Assembly: GCF_004358675.1 (NCBI RefSeq)
Contig: NZ_SMZO01000001.1
Coordinates: forward strand, 62,001 to 126,000
DNA length: 64,000 nucleotides
Origin: Meridianimarinicoccus aquatilis
GTDB taxonomy: Bacteria > Pseudomonadota > Alphaproteobacteria > Rhodobacterales > Rhodobacteraceae
Reading direction: 5' to 3'
The notes below the pieces were generated by a model. The model had not been told where the DNA came from. It did no database searches and worked only from the letters and a program-made list of their open reading frames with translations. The first letter of the stretch is position 1. Each line of letters starts with the position of its first letter. Below are positions 29,983 to 41,303 of this stretch, one piece after another. A program made the position numbers and the translations under genes.

Positions 29983-32900
29983 TCACATGTCTTCGACCAT
30001 CACCACACCCTGCAACGACTTTACAGCGCTGCGAACTTGCGGGGTGATGGCGCACGGGTCTGGCAAAGGAATGTCGACTTCAGCCAGATCGCCATCATTG
30101 ACCAAAAGGCACAGGCTGACAGGCGCACGGGCGCGGCGCGGACTGTCTTTGGTGACTTTGTCGAGCAGCGAAATCACCGGCGCAACGTCTGCTTGCGGAT
30201 CGAAGTAGATCTTTAGCCCGGCCACACCGGCCCCTGCGACGACGTCATCCACCGGCGATGCGCCTTTGCACAGCAACTTCAACTGGTCGCTTTCCATCGT
30301 CGCCTCGACGGTTAGCACGACATTGCAGCCCGGCTCCAGATACTCGCGCGCCGCTTCCAGCGTTTCAGAAAACACGGTCACCTCGTACAAGCCCGATGGA
30401 TCGGACAACCCCACGAACGCATAGCGATTGCCACGCGCAGACTTACGTTCCTGTCGCGCGGCAACCGCCCCGGCCATTTTCGCGACCAGCGGCCCGCGGC
30501 GGGCGGCTTCTTCAACCTCGGCCAACGTTTTGATGCCCGAGCGTTTGAGCGGGCCCATGTAATCGTCCAGCGGGTGCCCCGAGAGGTAAAACCCGATCGC
30601 GGTATGTTCTTCTCCCAGCCGTTCCATGGGCAGCCAATCATCCACCGGGGACAGGCGTGGCTCTGGCAGATCATCCCCCGCCTCGCCAAACAGCGAAACC
30701 TGCGAGGATGCCCGCTGTTCATGAATCGCGGCAGAATAGGCCATCAATGCATCCATCGCGCCGAACACCCGGCGGCGATTGCGATCAAGCATGTCGAACG
30801 CTCCGGCACGGGCCAGCATCTCCAGCGGGCGCTTGCCGATCTTTTTCAAATCCACCCGGCGGGCAAAGTCAAACAAGGTGACAAAGGGTGCCTCGGTGCC
30901 ATTTTCGACGCGCGCAGTTTCGATCAGACGCATCGCCTCCAGCCCGACATTCTTCAGCGCGCCAAGCCCGTAAACCAACCGCCCCTCTGACACAGTGAAC
31001 CGCGCGGCAGATCGGTTGACGCAGGGCGGGATAACTTCGATCCCCAGACCGCGCCGGACCTCTTCGGCAAAGACAGCCAACTTGTCGGTCAGATGAATAT
31101 CGCAGTTCATCACGCCGGCCATAAACTCGACCGGGTGGTTCGCTTTCAACCATGCGGTTTGATAGCTGACCACTGCATAGGCTGCCGCATGGGATTTGTT
31201 GAACCCGTAATTCGCGAACTTGTCGAGAAGGTTCCAAACCTCAAGCGCCTTATCCGCATCGACGCCGTTCTTCTTGGCCCCTGCCAGAAATTTGGGCCGC
31301 TCGGCATCCATCGCCTCTTGGATTTTCTTACCCATGGCGCGGCGCAAAAGATCGGCCCCGCCCAGCGTATAACCCGCCATTTCCTGGGCAATCTGCATCA
31401 CCTGTTCCTGATAGACGATGATGCCCATCGTCTCATCAAGAATGTGATCCACGGTCTTGTGCAAGCCAGCCCGTTTACGCAGGCCGTTCTTCACCTCGCA
31501 GAAGGTCGGAATATTCTCCATCGGGCCGGGACGATACAGCGCCACCAGGGCGATAATGTCTTCGATGCAGGTCGGTTTCATGCGCCGGAGCGCATCCATC
31601 ATCCCCGAACTTTCCACCTGAAACACCGCCACCGTCTTGGCCGAGGCATAAAGCTGATAGGTCTTTTCATCCTCCAACGGGATCTGGCCAATGTCGTTTT
31701 CGGCCCCGTCCGCCGGTTCGTAAATCACCGACCCATCCGGCGCGACATGAAGGTCACGGCCCGCCGCGTGGATCAATTCCATCGCGTTCTGGATGACAGT
31801 CAGTGTTTTCAGCCCCAGAAAGTCGAATTTCACGAGACCGGCTTGTTCCACCCATTTCATGTTGAACTGGGTCGCAGGCATATCGGACCGTGGATCCTGA
31901 TAAAGCGGCACCAGCTCGTCAATGGGCCGATCGCCGATCACCACACCGGCGGCGTGCGTGGACGCATTGCGCAACAGCCCCTCGACCTGCTGACCATAGG
32001 TGAGCAGCCGGTCCACGACCTCTTCGCGGCGGGCCTCTTCGCGCAAGCGCGGCTCGTCAGTCAGCGCCTTGGCGATGGACACCGGCTTGACCCCCTCGAC
32101 AGGGATCATCTTGGACAGGCGGTCCACCTGCCCATATGGCATTTGCAGCACGCGCCCGATGTCGCGCACCGCCGCCTTGGACAATAGCGCCCCAAAGGTG
32201 ATGATCTGCCCCACCCGATCACGGCCGTATTTTTGCTGGACATAGCTGATCACTTCTTCCCGGCGATCCATGCAGAAATCGATGTCGAAATCCGGCATCG
32301 AAACCCGGTCAGGGTTCAGGAACCGTTCGAACAACAGGCTATAACGCAGCGGGTCAAGGTCCGTGATGGTCAGCGCATAGGCAACAAGACTGCCCGCGCC
32401 CGACCCGCGCCCCGGCCCCACCGGAATGTCATGATCCTTGGCCCATTTGATGAAATCCGCAACGATCAGGAAATAGCCCGGAAACCCCATCCGCTCGATG
32501 ATTTCCAGCTCGAATTCCAGCCGCTTTTCATACTCTTCCACGGGGGCCGCATGCGGGATCACGGCCAGCCGCGCGGCAAGGCCTTCGCGGGATTGGCGGC
32601 GCAACTCTTCCACCTCGTTCTCGGCAAAGCGCGGCAGAATCGGATCGTGCAATTCGGCCTTGAAGGCGCAGCGACGCGCGATCTCGACGGTATTTTCCAA
32701 CGCCTCAGGCAGATCCGCAAACAGAGTTGCCATTTCTTCAGGCGATTTCAGGTAATGTTGCGGGGTTAGACGCCGACGCGGTCCGGCCTGATCGACATAA
32801 GCACCATCGGCAATGCAGATCAGCGCGTCATGAGCTTCGTACATCTTGGCTTCAGGGAAATAGACATCGTTTGTCGCAACCAACGGCAGCCCCATCGCAT

Positions 32901-33495
32901 AGGCCATTTCCAGATGCCCGCGTTCGGTTGCCGCTTCTGCTTCGGGCGCACCGTCTTCGCCCGGATGACGCTGCAATTCCACGTAAAGCCGGTCCGGGTA
33001 AATCGTTGCCAGCCACTGCATCAGCGCCTCGGCCTTGGGGCGTTGTCCGGCCCGTAACAAACGCCCGACCGGACCATCCGGCCCACCTGACAGCGCGATC
33101 AAGCCGTCGCTGTGCGCTGCCAGATCTTCAACCGTGACGCTTGGAAGTTCCCCGCCCTTGCCAAGATACAGAGCCGAATTCAGTTTCAGCAAATTGCGAT
33201 ACCCGGCTTCGTTCTGAACCAGAAGCACAAGCGGCGCAGGCGCCGACGCTTTTTCCCCCGGCGCTGGCGGCGCATAGGCAAGGTCAACCTGACACCCAAG
33301 GATCGGCTGCACACCTGCCTTGGCGGCTCCGACTGAAAACTCCAACGCGGAGAACATGTTGTTGGTGTCAGTCACGGCAACCGCAGGCATCCCCATACCT
33401 GCCACAAGGCCAGGCAGAGACTTCAGTCTCACCGCGCCTTCCAGAAGCGAGTATTCAGTATGCAGGCGAAGGTGGATGAATCGCGGATCGGTCAT
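29983..33495 (-). CDS. dnaE: DNA polymerase III subunit alpha
   Basis: Replicative DNA polymerase of 1170 residues. The N-terminal PHP domain begins FIHLRLHTEYSLLEGAVRLK. The catalytic palm has P401-D-F-D-I-D406 (two of the three metal-binding aspartates), with GPGRGSGAGSLVAYAL before it. Then come the fingers, the helix-hairpin-helix region and a C-terminal OB fold (AGAVAARQERKSARGNRYAF). It is the DnaE1 (replicative) type, not the shorter ImuC/DnaE2 type, by the length and by the PHP residues. The gene is alone and converges with the MFS unit. Confidence 0.97.
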   Translation of the reverse strand: MTDPRFIHLRLHTEYSLLEGAVRLKSLPGLVAGMGMPAVAVTDTNNMFSALEFSVGAAKAGVQPILGCQVDLAYAPPAPGEKASAPAPLVLLVQNEAGYRNLLKLNSALYLGKGGELPSVTVEDLAAHSDGLIALSGGPDGPVGRLLRAGQRPKAEALMQWLATIYPDRLYVELQRHPGEDGAPEAEAATERGHLEMAYAMGLPLVATNDVYFPEAKMYEAHDALICIADGAYVDQAGPRRRLTPQHYLKSPEEMATLFADLPEALENTVEIARRCAFKAELHDPILPRFAENEVEELRRQSREGLAARLAVIPHAAPVEEYEKRLEFELEIIERMGFPGYFLIVADFIKWAKDHDIPVGPGRGSGAGSLVAYALTITDLDPLRYSLLFERFLNPDRVSMPDFDIDFCMDRREEVISYVQQKYGRDRVGQIITFGALLSKAAVRDIGRVLQMPYGQVDRLSKMIPVEGVKPVSIAKALTDEPRLREEARREEVVDRLLTYGQQVEGLLRNASTHAAGVVIGDRPIDELVPLYQDPRSDMPATQFNMKWVEQAGLVKFDFLGLKTLTVIQNAMELIHAAGRDLHVAPDGSVIYEPADGAENDIGQIPLEDEKTYQLYASAKTVAVFQVESSGMMDALRRMKPTCIEDIIALVALYRPGPMENIPTFCEVKNGLRKRAGLHKTVDHILDETMGIIVYQEQVMQIAQEMAGYTLGGADLLRRAMGKKIQEAMDAERPKFLAGAKKNGVDADKALEVWNLLDKFANYGFNKSHAAAYAVVSYQTAWLKANHPVEFMAGVMNCDIHLTDKLAVFAEEVRRGLGIEVIPPCVNRSAARFTVSEGRLVYGLGALKNVGLEAMRLIETARVENGTEAPFVTLFDFARRVDLKKIGKRPLEMLARAGAFDMLDRNRRRVFGAMDALMAYSAAIHEQRASSQVSLFGEAGDDLPEPRLSPVDDWLPMERLGEEHTAIGFYLSGHPLDDYMGPLKRSGIKTLAEVEEAARRGPLVAKMAGAVAARQERKSARGNRYAFVGLSDPSGLYEVTVFSETLEAAREYLEPGCNVVLTVEATMESDQLKLLCKGASPVDDVVAGAGVAGLKIYFDPQADVAPVISLLDKVTKDSPRRARAPVSLCLLVNDGDLAEVDIPLPDPCAITPQVRSAVKSLQGVVMVEDM

Positions 33496-33902
33496 GGGCT
33501 GACGATAGATAGTCCGCCGCCGGGCGAAAAGCCCATAAGACGGCCGCTATCGGTTCAGTAAGCATGGTTCTCTCCAAAATTCGTAAAAAGAGAGTGTGAC
33601 TCAGGATGTGGATTGCGGTTCATTGAGATGCCCCTGCGTAATCTTGGGGTGATGCGGAAAATGGCCTGACTCACTTATGGAACGCAGCACTAGGCCCCAA
33701 GACTCGTCCACTTTGGCACAGCGACAATGCCCAAAAGGAAAGCAATAGCCTTAAACATGCCAACAATACGTGCGCCTTCCCCTTGCCAAATTCGAAATTC
33801 GCCGCTCTTGTAGAGCCAAGAACAGGGTTGGGATGGTCTACGCCGCATCGACTGCCCCCCAATAGCGCATACGAAATGGTAACGCGGCGAGAATTCTAAA
33901 CC
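33496..33902. other. intergenic between dnaE and xdhA, no recognised gene
   Basis: This divergent region must hold the dnaE and xdh promoters. I could not pick a reliable -35/-10 pair. A minus-strand frame of 80 codons (33690-33932) runs into xdhA and resembles nothing known; its last 22 residues are hydrophobic. Confidence 0.5.
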
Positions 33903-35363
33903 ATGGTGGAGTTTACTCTGAACGGGGCACACGTGCGCATCGACGGCGAACCGCCGACGCGTACCTTGCTAGATTGGCTGCGAGAAACACGCGGGCTGAC
34001 CGGAACCAAAGAAGGCTGCAACGAAGGCGACTGCGGGGCCTGCACTGTAATGGTCACGGATGATCTGGGCGCGCGGGCGCTGAATGCGTGCATCCTGTTC
34101 TTGCCGCAACTCTCAGGCAAAACCGTGCGCACGGTCGAAGGCCTCGCAGCACCAGATGGAACATTACATCCTGTTCAACAGGCGATGATCGACCATCACG
34201 GCGCACAATGCGGATTTTGCACGCCCGGCTTTGTGATGTCGATGGCGACAGCGCATGCCAACGGGGCACAAGACTATGACACGCAGCTTGCCGGTAACCT
34301 GTGCCGTTGCACCGGGTACGCGCCGATCCACCGCGCCGCAGAAGCCGCTGCGCAGGCCCCGGTTCCGCAGCACATTGCGTCAGAATTGGCCAGCGCTGCG
34401 TCGGCCGCACCTACCAACCTCTCATCGCGGGGCGCGGCAGCAAACAGCGCTGAGGGTGGCCAACCGGCGGCGCGCAATCCGGCCGCCACGTGCGGAACAA
34501 CAGACGCCGCCGTCTTTCAGCCGAACACCTCAGATGCGCTCGCCGCATGGTACTTGGATAATCCGGGGGCGACCTTGATCGCGGGCGCAACCGATGTCGG
34601 GCTTTGGGTCACGAAGCAATTCCGCGACCTCGGCCCGGTTGCCTTCTTGAACGCATGCGCCGATTTGCGCGGCATCGACATAACGGACGACACCGTCACT
34701 ATCGGCGCGATGACCACACTAACCGAGCTACTGCCCGCGATGCAAAAGCTCCACCCAAGTTTCGCGGACATGATCCGCCGTTATGGATCCGTACAGGTCC
34801 GCAACGCGGCCACGGTCGGCGGCAATGTCGCCAACGGATCGCCGATCGGCGACAGTCCCCCTGCACTGATCGCCCTTGGCGCCACGCTGCACCTTCGCAA
34901 AGGGGACTCCCGCCGCGCTCTGCTGCTGGAAGATTTTTTCCTTGAGTACGGCAAACAGGACCGCTCGCCCGGCGAATTTGTCGAAGCCATCAGCATTCCG
35001 CGCCAAACCGACCGGTTGCGCTGCTACAAAATCTCAAAGCGTTTTGACCAAGACATCTCAGCCCTCTGCGGGTGCTTGAATATCACAGTTGAGAGCGGAA
35101 CCGTCACCGCGGCGCGGATCGCGTTTGGCGGCATGGCCGGCATTCCAAAACGCGCATCGGCCGTAGAGACCGCGTTGATCGGTCAGCCATGGACAGACGC
35201 TTCAGTCACAGCAGCCCTCCCCGCATTCGCGCAGGATTTCAGCCCCCTGAGCGACATGCGGGCAAGCGCCCAGTACCGCCTTGCCAGCGCGCGCAACCTG
35301 CTGCGACGATACCTCGCCGAAGATCTCGGCGTGAACGTTTCCGCGCTCGAGGTGACGCCATGA
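33903..35363 (+). CDS. xdhA: xanthine dehydrogenase small subunit (2Fe-2S and FAD)
   Basis: Electron-transfer subunit of the molybdenum enzyme that oxidises hypoxanthine and xanthine to urate. It has 486 residues: a plant-type ferredoxin domain with C39-x4-C44-x2-C47 (CNEGDCGAC), a second 2Fe-2S helical domain with CGFCTPGF and CRCTGY, a loose Ala-rich linker at about 160-200, then a FAD-binding domain ([20 protein letters not shown], and [20 protein letters not shown]). This two-subunit layout is that of Rhodobacter capsulatus XdhAB. The stop overlaps the xdhB start, and the three xdh genes are all coupled by ATGA overlaps. Confidence 0.95.
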   Translation: MVEFTLNGAHVRIDGEPPTRTLLDWLRETRGLTGTKEGCNEGDCGACTVMVTDDLGARALNACILFLPQLSGKTVRTVEGLAAPDGTLHPVQQAMIDHHGAQCGFCTPGFVMSMATAHANGAQDYDTQLAGNLCRCTGYAPIHRAAEAAAQAPVPQHIASELASAASAAPTNLSSRGAAANSAEGGQPAARNPAATCGTTDAAVFQPNTSDALAAWYLDNPGATLIAGATDVGLWVTKQFRDLGPVAFLNACADLRGIDITDDTVTIGAMTTLTELLPAMQKLHPSFADMIRRYGSVQVRNAATVGGNVANGSPIGDSPPALIALGATLHLRKGDSRRALLLEDFFLEYGKQDRSPGEFVEAISIPRQTDRLRCYKISKRFDQDISALCGCLNITVESGTVTAARIAFGGMAGIPKRASAVETALIGQPWTDASVTAALPAFAQDFSPLSDMRASAQYRLASARNLLRRYLAEDLGVNVSALEVTP

Positions 35364-37714
35364 ATGTGGGCACAAGACGTCCTGCGATGGCGCGCGGCGT
35401 TGGCACGGGCATGCCTCACGATGCAGCCCGCCTTCATGTTACGGGCCAAGCTCGCTATGTCGACGACATCCCCTTGCCCCAAGGCGCACTCCATTTGGCC
35501 TTCGGGCTCAGCGATATCGCTGCGGGGCGGCTCACATCCATTGATCTGACCGCCGTGCGCACTGCCCCCGGTGTCGTTGGCGCATGGGGCGCGGCTGATC
35601 TTGGCATCAACCCGGATTGCTCGCCTTCCAATCATGACGAACCTTTGCTCAGCGATGGAACCATCCATTATCTGGGCCAGCCCTTGTTCCTTGTCGCCGC
35701 AGACAGTCACCTTGCCGCCCGACAGGCTGTACGCTGTGCCGCGATCACCACCAAAGCCGACACTCCGATCCTGACCATTGATGACGCCATTGCAGCGGAC
35801 ACCCGATTTGAAGACGGTCCGCGCATGTATGGACGCGGCGACCCGGATGCAGCCATCGATGCCGCAGCCCATCAAGTCAGTGGCCGACTGGAAATGGGCG
35901 GACAAGAACACTTCTACCTTGAAGGCCAAGCCGCTGCAGCGATCCCGCAAGAAGGCGGCGACATGCTTGTGCATTCCTCAACGCAGCACCCGACCGAAAT
36001 TCAGCACAAGGTCGCCCATGCACTTGGCGTCCCGATGCATGCTGTGCGGGTAGAAACCAGGCGCATGGGCGGCGGGTTTGGCGGAAAGGAAAGTCAGGGC
36101 AACGCGCTGGCCATCGCCTGCGCCCTCGTGGCCGCGCAGACAGGCCGCCCGGTCAAAATGCGCTATGACCGCGACGACGACATGATGATCACAGGCAAAC
36201 GGCACGATTTCCGCATCGACTACCGCGCCGGTATCGACGATGCGGGCCGGATCACCGGCATCGATTTTACGCAATATGCGCGATGCGGCTGGGCGATGGA
36301 TCTGTCGCTGCCGGTGGCCGATCGCGCCATGCTGCATGCCGACAACGCCTATTGGCTGCCTGCGGTGCGCATTACGTCGCATCGGCTGCGCACCAACACC
36401 CAAAGCGCCACCGCTTATCGGGGCTTCGGCGGCCCGCAAGGGATGCTTGGCATCGAACGGGTCATGGACCATATCGCCCATCAGTTGGGGCGCGACCCGC
36501 TCGAAATCCGCCGGGCGAATTACTATCCTGAAGCGGGCGAAAGAAACGTTCCTGCTTCACCCGCAGCCGGAACCACGACGCCTTACGGGCAAGAGGTTTC
36601 AGACTTCGTTCTGCACGATCTGACAACCCAACTGGAACAGAGCGCAGACTATGAGTCCAGGCGCGCCAATATCGCAAACTGGAACGCAAAGAACACGGTC
36701 CTGAAGCGCGGGCTTTCGTTGACGCCAGTGAAATTTGGGATCTCGTTCACCCTGACACATCTGAACCAAGCTGGCGCATTGGTTCATGTCTATCAGGATG
36801 GGTCCATCGCCATGAACCATGGCGGCACCGAGATGGGGCAAGGTTTGTTCCAGAAGGTTGCGCAGGTCGCCGCCTCCCGCTTCGGGGTCGATGTCACCGC
36901 TGTCAAGATCACGGCAACCGACACGGCAAAGGTGCCCAACACCTCGGCCACCGCTGCGTCAAGCGGGTCAGACCTGAATGGCATGGCGGTCGCTGCCGCC
37001 TGCGACACAATCCGCTCGCGGATGGCTGCGCATCTGGCCCGGGTCCGTCAGGCCGACCCTGCCGATGTCTGCTTTGCGGGCGGCGCTGTGCATGTAGGTC
37101 AAGATGTTCTCAGCTTCGAAGATGCCGCCGCCGAATGCTACATGGCTCGCATCAGCCTAAGCGCCACAGGGTTCTACAGCACACCAGAGATCACTTGGGA
37201 CCGGATCAAGGGACACGGGCGCCCATTCTATTACTTTGCTTATGGCGCGGCCTGCACCGAAGTTATTCTGGACACGCTGACAGGTGAAAATCGCATTTTG
37301 CGGACTGACATCCTGCACGATGCTGGGGCATCGTTGAACCCCGCGCTGGATATCGGCCAGATTGAAGGGGGCTATGTGCAGGGCGCGGGTTGGCTGACCA
37401 TGGAAGAACTTGTTTGGGACGATAAGGGCCGCCTGCGAACGCACGCGCCCTCAACCTACAAGATCCCGGCGATGGGCGACCGCCCCCGGATCTTTAACGT
37501 CTCGCTTTACGATGCAGAAAATCGCGAAGATACGATCTATCGATCCAAGGCGGTCGGCGAGCCGCCTTTCATGCTCGGTATCTCGGCCCTGATGGCGCTG
37601 TCGGATGCAGTGGCGGCCTGCGGCGATGGAAGCATCTATCCCGCGCTTGACGCGCCTGCCACGCCAGAGCGGTTGCTGGCGGCAATCGCGCGCATGCAGG
37701 ACGCCGCCACATGA
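35360..37714 (+). CDS. xdhB: xanthine dehydrogenase molybdopterin-binding subunit
   Basis: Catalytic subunit holding the molybdenum cofactor, 784 residues from the ATG at 35360, which overlaps the xdhA stop. The conserved stretches [20 protein letters not shown] (cofactor loop), [12 protein letters not shown] and [18 protein letters not shown] are present. The catalytic glutamate is E734 in [11 protein letters not shown], close to the C-terminus as in Rhodobacter XdhB. Frame upstream of 35360 is inside xdhA and is not coding in this frame. The genes downstream bring in a purine-type transporter, which supports xanthine or hypoxanthine as substrate. Confidence 0.96.
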   Translation: MNVGTRRPAMARGVGTGMPHDAARLHVTGQARYVDDIPLPQGALHLAFGLSDIAAGRLTSIDLTAVRTAPGVVGAWGAADLGINPDCSPSNHDEPLLSDGTIHYLGQPLFLVAADSHLAARQAVRCAAITTKADTPILTIDDAIAADTRFEDGPRMYGRGDPDAAIDAAAHQVSGRLEMGGQEHFYLEGQAAAAIPQEGGDMLVHSSTQHPTEIQHKVAHALGVPMHAVRVETRRMGGGFGGKESQGNALAIACALVAAQTGRPVKMRYDRDDDMMITGKRHDFRIDYRAGIDDAGRITGIDFTQYARCGWAMDLSLPVADRAMLHADNAYWLPAVRITSHRLRTNTQSATAYRGFGGPQGMLGIERVMDHIAHQLGRDPLEIRRANYYPEAGERNVPASPAAGTTTPYGQEVSDFVLHDLTTQLEQSADYESRRANIANWNAKNTVLKRGLSLTPVKFGISFTLTHLNQAGALVHVYQDGSIAMNHGGTEMGQGLFQKVAQVAASRFGVDVTAVKITATDTAKVPNTSATAASSGSDLNGMAVAAACDTIRSRMAAHLARVRQADPADVCFAGGAVHVGQDVLSFEDAAAECYMARISLSATGFYSTPEITWDRIKGHGRPFYYFAYGAACTEVILDTLTGENRILRTDILHDAGASLNPALDIGQIEGGYVQGAGWLTMEELVWDDKGRLRTHAPSTYKIPAMGDRPRIFNVSLYDAENREDTIYRSKAVGEPPFMLGISALMALSDAVAACGDGSIYPALDAPATPERLLAAIARMQDAAT

Positions 37715-38661
37715 GCTTCGATCTTGAAACCCTAAAAGCCGCCGTCGCTGCCCACGGGCGGGTTGCCCGCGTCGTCGTTGCCTCAGCCCAAGGGTCAGCC
37801 CCGCGCGAAGCGGGCGCATCCATGCTGGTCTGGGACACGGGACAGAGCGGCACCATCGGCGGCGGGGCACTTGAATACGACGCAGCCCGGCTGGCACGTG
37901 AAACGTTGGCCAATGCTGGCCGCGACCACGTGCACCGTTATCCGCTGGGCCCAGCGTTGGGCCAATGTTGTGGCGGCGCGGTCACTTTGGTCACCGAAAC
38001 CTATGATGCGGCTAGAGCCAACGCAATTGATCCCCGCGCACCGTTCTTGCGCCGCTTTGGCGGGCCAGAGACAGCGCCGCTTCCCCTGCAACGCGCTTTG
38101 CGCCTTGCCCGCGGTGAAGGCGTCGCCCCTCGTCCGCAATTGACACAAAACTGGTTCCTCGAACCGCTGGTAACCCCGACACGGCCCGTGTGGATCTGGG
38201 GGGCGGGGCATGTGGGACGCGCGTTGGTCCATGTTCTGGCCCCGGTCCCTGAACTGGCCATCACGTGGCTCGACACATCGCGCGACCGCTTTCCGGACAG
38301 GATCCCTGAGAATGTGACCGTACTGCCAACTGAGGCACTCGCCACAGTTCTGCACCGCGCGCCGAAAGACGCAGATCATCTGATCCTGACCTACTCCCAC
38401 GCGCTGGATCTTGACCTGTGCCATGCCGCTTTGACCCATGGCTTCGCCAGCGTCGGCGTGATCGGATCAGCCACGAAACGGGTGCGGTTTCGCAACCGGC
38501 TGACGGCGCTTGGCCATGCTCCCGAACAGATCGACCGTATCATCTGCCCGATCGGAAACACCGCACTTGGCAAGCACCCGCATGCCATCGCGCTTGGCGT
38601 GGCAACAGCGCTGTTGGCAGGTCAGGCGCGCCCCATTTTGGCGAAAGGACGCGAGGCATGA
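37711..38661 (+). CDS. xdhC: xanthine dehydrogenase accessory protein XdhC
   Basis: Chaperone that binds molybdenum cofactor, helps its sulfuration and inserts it into XdhB; cytoplasmic. It has 316 residues. The N-terminal domain shows VASAQGSAPREAGASMLVWD and GTIGGGALEYDA, the conserved XdhC/CoxI region, and LGPALGQCCGGAVTLV with the paired cysteines. The C-terminal half is a Rossmann fold (VWIWGAGHVGRALVHVLAPV), ending GNTALGKHPHAIALGVATAL. It overlaps xdhB by ATGA and the next ATPase gene by ATGA, so the transporter is tied to the xdh operon. Confidence 0.94.
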   Translation: MSFDLETLKAAVAAHGRVARVVVASAQGSAPREAGASMLVWDTGQSGTIGGGALEYDAARLARETLANAGRDHVHRYPLGPALGQCCGGAVTLVTETYDAARANAIDPRAPFLRRFGGPETAPLPLQRALRLARGEGVAPRPQLTQNWFLEPLVTPTRPVWIWGAGHVGRALVHVLAPVPELAITWLDTSRDRFPDRIPENVTVLPTEALATVLHRAPKDADHLILTYSHALDLDLCHAALTHGFASVGVIGSATKRVRFRNRLTALGHAPEQIDRIICPIGNTALGKHPHAIALGVATALLAGQARPILAKGREA

Positions 38662-40181
38662 GCGACACACTTCTGGCTCTGGATGGCCTGACCAAGGCCT
38701 ATCCCGGCGTAATCGCCAATGACGACGTAAGTTTCAGCATCGGCGTCGGTGAGGTCCATGCGCTTCTTGGCGAGAACGGTGCTGGCAAATCGACCTTGGT
38801 CAAGATGATCTATGGTCTGGTGAAACCAGATGCAGGCAAAATGACGCTGCATGGCGATGCCTACGCACCCGGCCGCCCGTCCGAGGCGCGCAGCCTTGGC
38901 GTTGCGATGGTCTTTCAGCACTTTTCCCTGTTCGAAGCGCTGGACGTGGCCGAAAACATCGCACTGGGAATGGAAAACCCGCCCAAACGCCGCGAACTGG
39001 CCGCCCGAATCCGGGAGGTCAGCAATGCCTATGGCCTGCCGCTTGATCCGGGTCGCTTGGTTGGCGAATTATCTGCCGGTGAGCGCCAGCGTGTCGAAAT
39101 CATTCGCTGCCTTTTACAAAACCCGCGCCTTTTGATCATGGACGAACCGACCAGCGTTCTGACCCCGCAAGAAGTCGACATCCTGTTCGGTACGCTGCGC
39201 AAACTGTCCGCCGAAGGCACCGCGATCCTCTATATTTCGCACAAGCTGGATGAAATCCGTGCACTATGCGACGCGGCAACCGTGTTGCGCCGGGGCAAAG
39301 TCGTCGGCACCTGTGTGCCCCGCGAAACGACCGCACGTGACATGGCAGAATTGATGGTGGGAAGCACGCTGCACACGCCTGAGCGCCGATCGACGGCCAG
39401 CGAAGATGTGCTTTTGGAACTGCGCAAGGTCTCGTTGCCTGCCGCGACGCCCTTTGGCACAAGCCTGCACGACATTTCGCTGTCGGTCCATGCCGGTGAG
39501 GTAATGGGCATCGGTGGAGTCGCGGGCAACGGGCAGGATGAATTCCTGTCGGTCCTGTCGGGCGAGAGCCTGCTTGCACCGGGGCATATATGGGTTGCGG
39601 GCGACGATATTGGTGCACAGCCCCCGCAAACCCGGCGCGGTATCGGGGTGCTGGCTGCGCCCGAAGAACGGCTGGGCCATGCGGCAGCGCCGGATATGAG
39701 TTTGGTGGAAAATGCGCTTTTGACCGGAAGCGTCCGGCAAAAGCTGGCCCCGAACGGGTTCGTGAACTGGTCCGCAACGCGGGTCTTCGCGGAAAAAGTC
39801 ATCGCCGATTATGACGTCCGCACCCCCAATGCGGATGTGGCGGCCCGCGCCTTGTCGGGCGGGAACCTGCAAAAATTCGTCATTGGACGCGAAATCCTTC
39901 AGGCCCCGCGCGTTCTGGTGGTCAATCAGCCCACATGGGGCGTGGACGCAGCGGCGGCAGCATCGATCAGGCAAGCCCTTTTGGACCTTGCCGAACAGGG
40001 CGCTGCGGTAATCGTCATAAGCCAGGATCTGGACGAATTGATGGAAATTGCCGACCGCTTTGCGGCGCTGAACGGCGGACGTTTGACAGACCCGCGCCCG
40101 ACACAGGGACTGACAATCGACGAGATCGGCCTGATGATGGGCGGCGCTCATGACATGGAGGTGGCCCATGCCGCGCAGTAA
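38658..40181 (+). CDS. ABC transporter ATP-binding protein, purine nucleoside type
   Basis: Double ATPase of 507 residues, like RbsA or NupA, driving import together with the next two permeases. The first half has Walker A GENGAGKST (38-46), LSAGERQRVEIIRCLL as signature and LLIMDEPTSVLTPQE as Walker B. The second half has a degenerate Walker A, GVAGNGQDEFLSVLSG, without the lysine, which is normal in this subfamily, and LSGGNLQKFVIGRE. The order ATPase-permease-permease-BMP is that of nucleoside importers (NupABC-BmpA type). Its location behind xdhABC argues for a purine base or nucleoside as cargo. Confidence 0.92.
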   Translation: MSDTLLALDGLTKAYPGVIANDDVSFSIGVGEVHALLGENGAGKSTLVKMIYGLVKPDAGKMTLHGDAYAPGRPSEARSLGVAMVFQHFSLFEALDVAENIALGMENPPKRRELAARIREVSNAYGLPLDPGRLVGELSAGERQRVEIIRCLLQNPRLLIMDEPTSVLTPQEVDILFGTLRKLSAEGTAILYISHKLDEIRALCDAATVLRRGKVVGTCVPRETTARDMAELMVGSTLHTPERRSTASEDVLLELRKVSLPAATPFGTSLHDISLSVHAGEVMGIGGVAGNGQDEFLSVLSGESLLAPGHIWVAGDDIGAQPPQTRRGIGVLAAPEERLGHAAAPDMSLVENALLTGSVRQKLAPNGFVNWSATRVFAEKVIADYDVRTPNADVAARALSGGNLQKFVIGREILQAPRVLVVNQPTWGVDAAAAASIRQALLDLAEQGAAVIVISQDLDELMEIADRFAALNGGRLTDPRPTQGLTIDEIGLMMGGAHDMEVAHAAQ

Positions 40182-40217
40182 TCGGTCGCCACATCACACA
40201 ACAGCAGGAACCACCCC

Positions 40218-41303
40218 ATGATCCGGCTTGAAAAGCGCCCTATGCCCTCGCGGCTCTGGACCGTCCTGACGCCGATCGTTGCGGTTCTGGGGACCATGGT
40301 TGCAGGCGGATTGATGTTTGCCCTGCTGGGCAAAGACCCGTTTGAGGCGATCCGCACGATTTTCTATGATCCGCTCTTCAACGACCAATTCGCCGCTTAT
40401 TCGCGACCACAACTTCTGGTCAAAGCCGGACCTTTGATCCTGATCGCCATCGGGCTAAGCCTTGGGTTCAGAGCGGGCGTGTGGAATATCGGTGCGGAAG
40501 GTCAGTACATCATCGGTGCGCTGTGCGGGGCCGGTGTGGGCCTTGCACTTTACCCGTCAGAGAGCTTTTTGGTCCTGCCGCTGATGGTTGCTGTCGGCGC
40601 GCTTGGTGGTTGGGCTTGGGCAATGATCCCTGCGGTCCTGAAGACCCGGTTCAACACGAACGAAATCCTCGTGTCGCTACTCTTGGTGTATGTCGCTGAA
40701 CAGTTGCTTGCCTCGGCCTCGCTGGGGCTGCTGCGCAACCCGGACGGGGGCGGCTTTCCTGGTTCGCGGAACTTCCAGCAATGGGAGGCGGCTGCAAACC
40801 CAGAACTGATTTCTGGCACGGGCATGCACTGGGGCGTGGTTGCCGCCTTCATCGCGGTGATCGGTGCCTACACCATGCTGTCCAAGCATATGCTGGGCTT
40901 TCAGATCAGATTGACCGGCTCGGCCCCACGCGCGGCACGGTTCGCAGGGGTCAACCCTGTACGGCTAGTGCTAATCTGCCTTGGCTTGTCCGGGGCGCTG
41001 GCCGGTATGGCGGGCTTGTTCGAGGTGACCGGTCCTGCGGGCCAGATCAGCATTGATTTCGGGTCTGGCTATGGATTTACCGCGATCATTGTGGCGTTCC
41101 TTGGCCGGTTGCATCCTATAGGTATTCTGCTGGCCGGGCTGTTGATGGCGCTGACGTATATCGGCGGTGAGTTATCGCAATTCATGCTGGGCGTTCCGGC
41201 GGCAGCCATTCAGGCATTTCAGGGAATGCTGCTGTTTTTCCTGCTCGCGGTGGATGTTTTGTCCAACTACCGCGTGCGCATTGGCAAGCCGGGAGTCGCA
41301 TGA
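40218..41303 (+). CDS. ABC transporter permease 1 (nucleoside type)
   Basis: Membrane subunit of 361 residues and about 9-10 hydrophobic segments, BPD_transp_2 family. Recognisable parts are GLSLGFRAGVWNIGAEGQYI (the G-x-W-N-I-G-x-E-G-Q motif of nucleoside permeases) and KTRFNTNEILVSLLLVYVAE. The ATG at 40218 lies 36 bases after the ATPase gene with a nearby GGAACC stretch. The stop overlaps the next permease gene, so the two halves of the channel are made together. Confidence 0.92.
   Translation: MIRLEKRPMPSRLWTVLTPIVAVLGTMVAGGLMFALLGKDPFEAIRTIFYDPLFNDQFAAYSRPQLLVKAGPLILIAIGLSLGFRAGVWNIGAEGQYIIGALCGAGVGLALYPSESFLVLPLMVAVGALGGWAWAMIPAVLKTRFNTNEILVSLLLVYVAEQLLASASLGLLRNPDGGGFPGSRNFQQWEAAANPELISGTGMHWGVVAAFIAVIGAYTMLSKHMLGFQIRLTGSAPRAARFAGVNPVRLVLICLGLSGALAGMAGLFEVTGPAGQISIDFGSGYGFTAIIVAFLGRLHPIGILLAGLLMALTYIGGELSQFMLGVPAAAIQAFQGMLLFFLLAVDVLSNYRVRIGKPGVA

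Noticed and set aside
29969-29984. GACCGC/GCGGTC hairpin at the dnaE stop
   Set aside because: Overlaps the stop codon and has no T run.
31093-32187. Plus-strand open frame of 364 codons
   Set aside because: Shadow of dnaE.
33690-33932. 80-codon minus-strand frame overlapping xdhA, ending in a hydrophobic stretch
   Set aside because: No ribosome site, overlap with the xdhA start, and no similarity.
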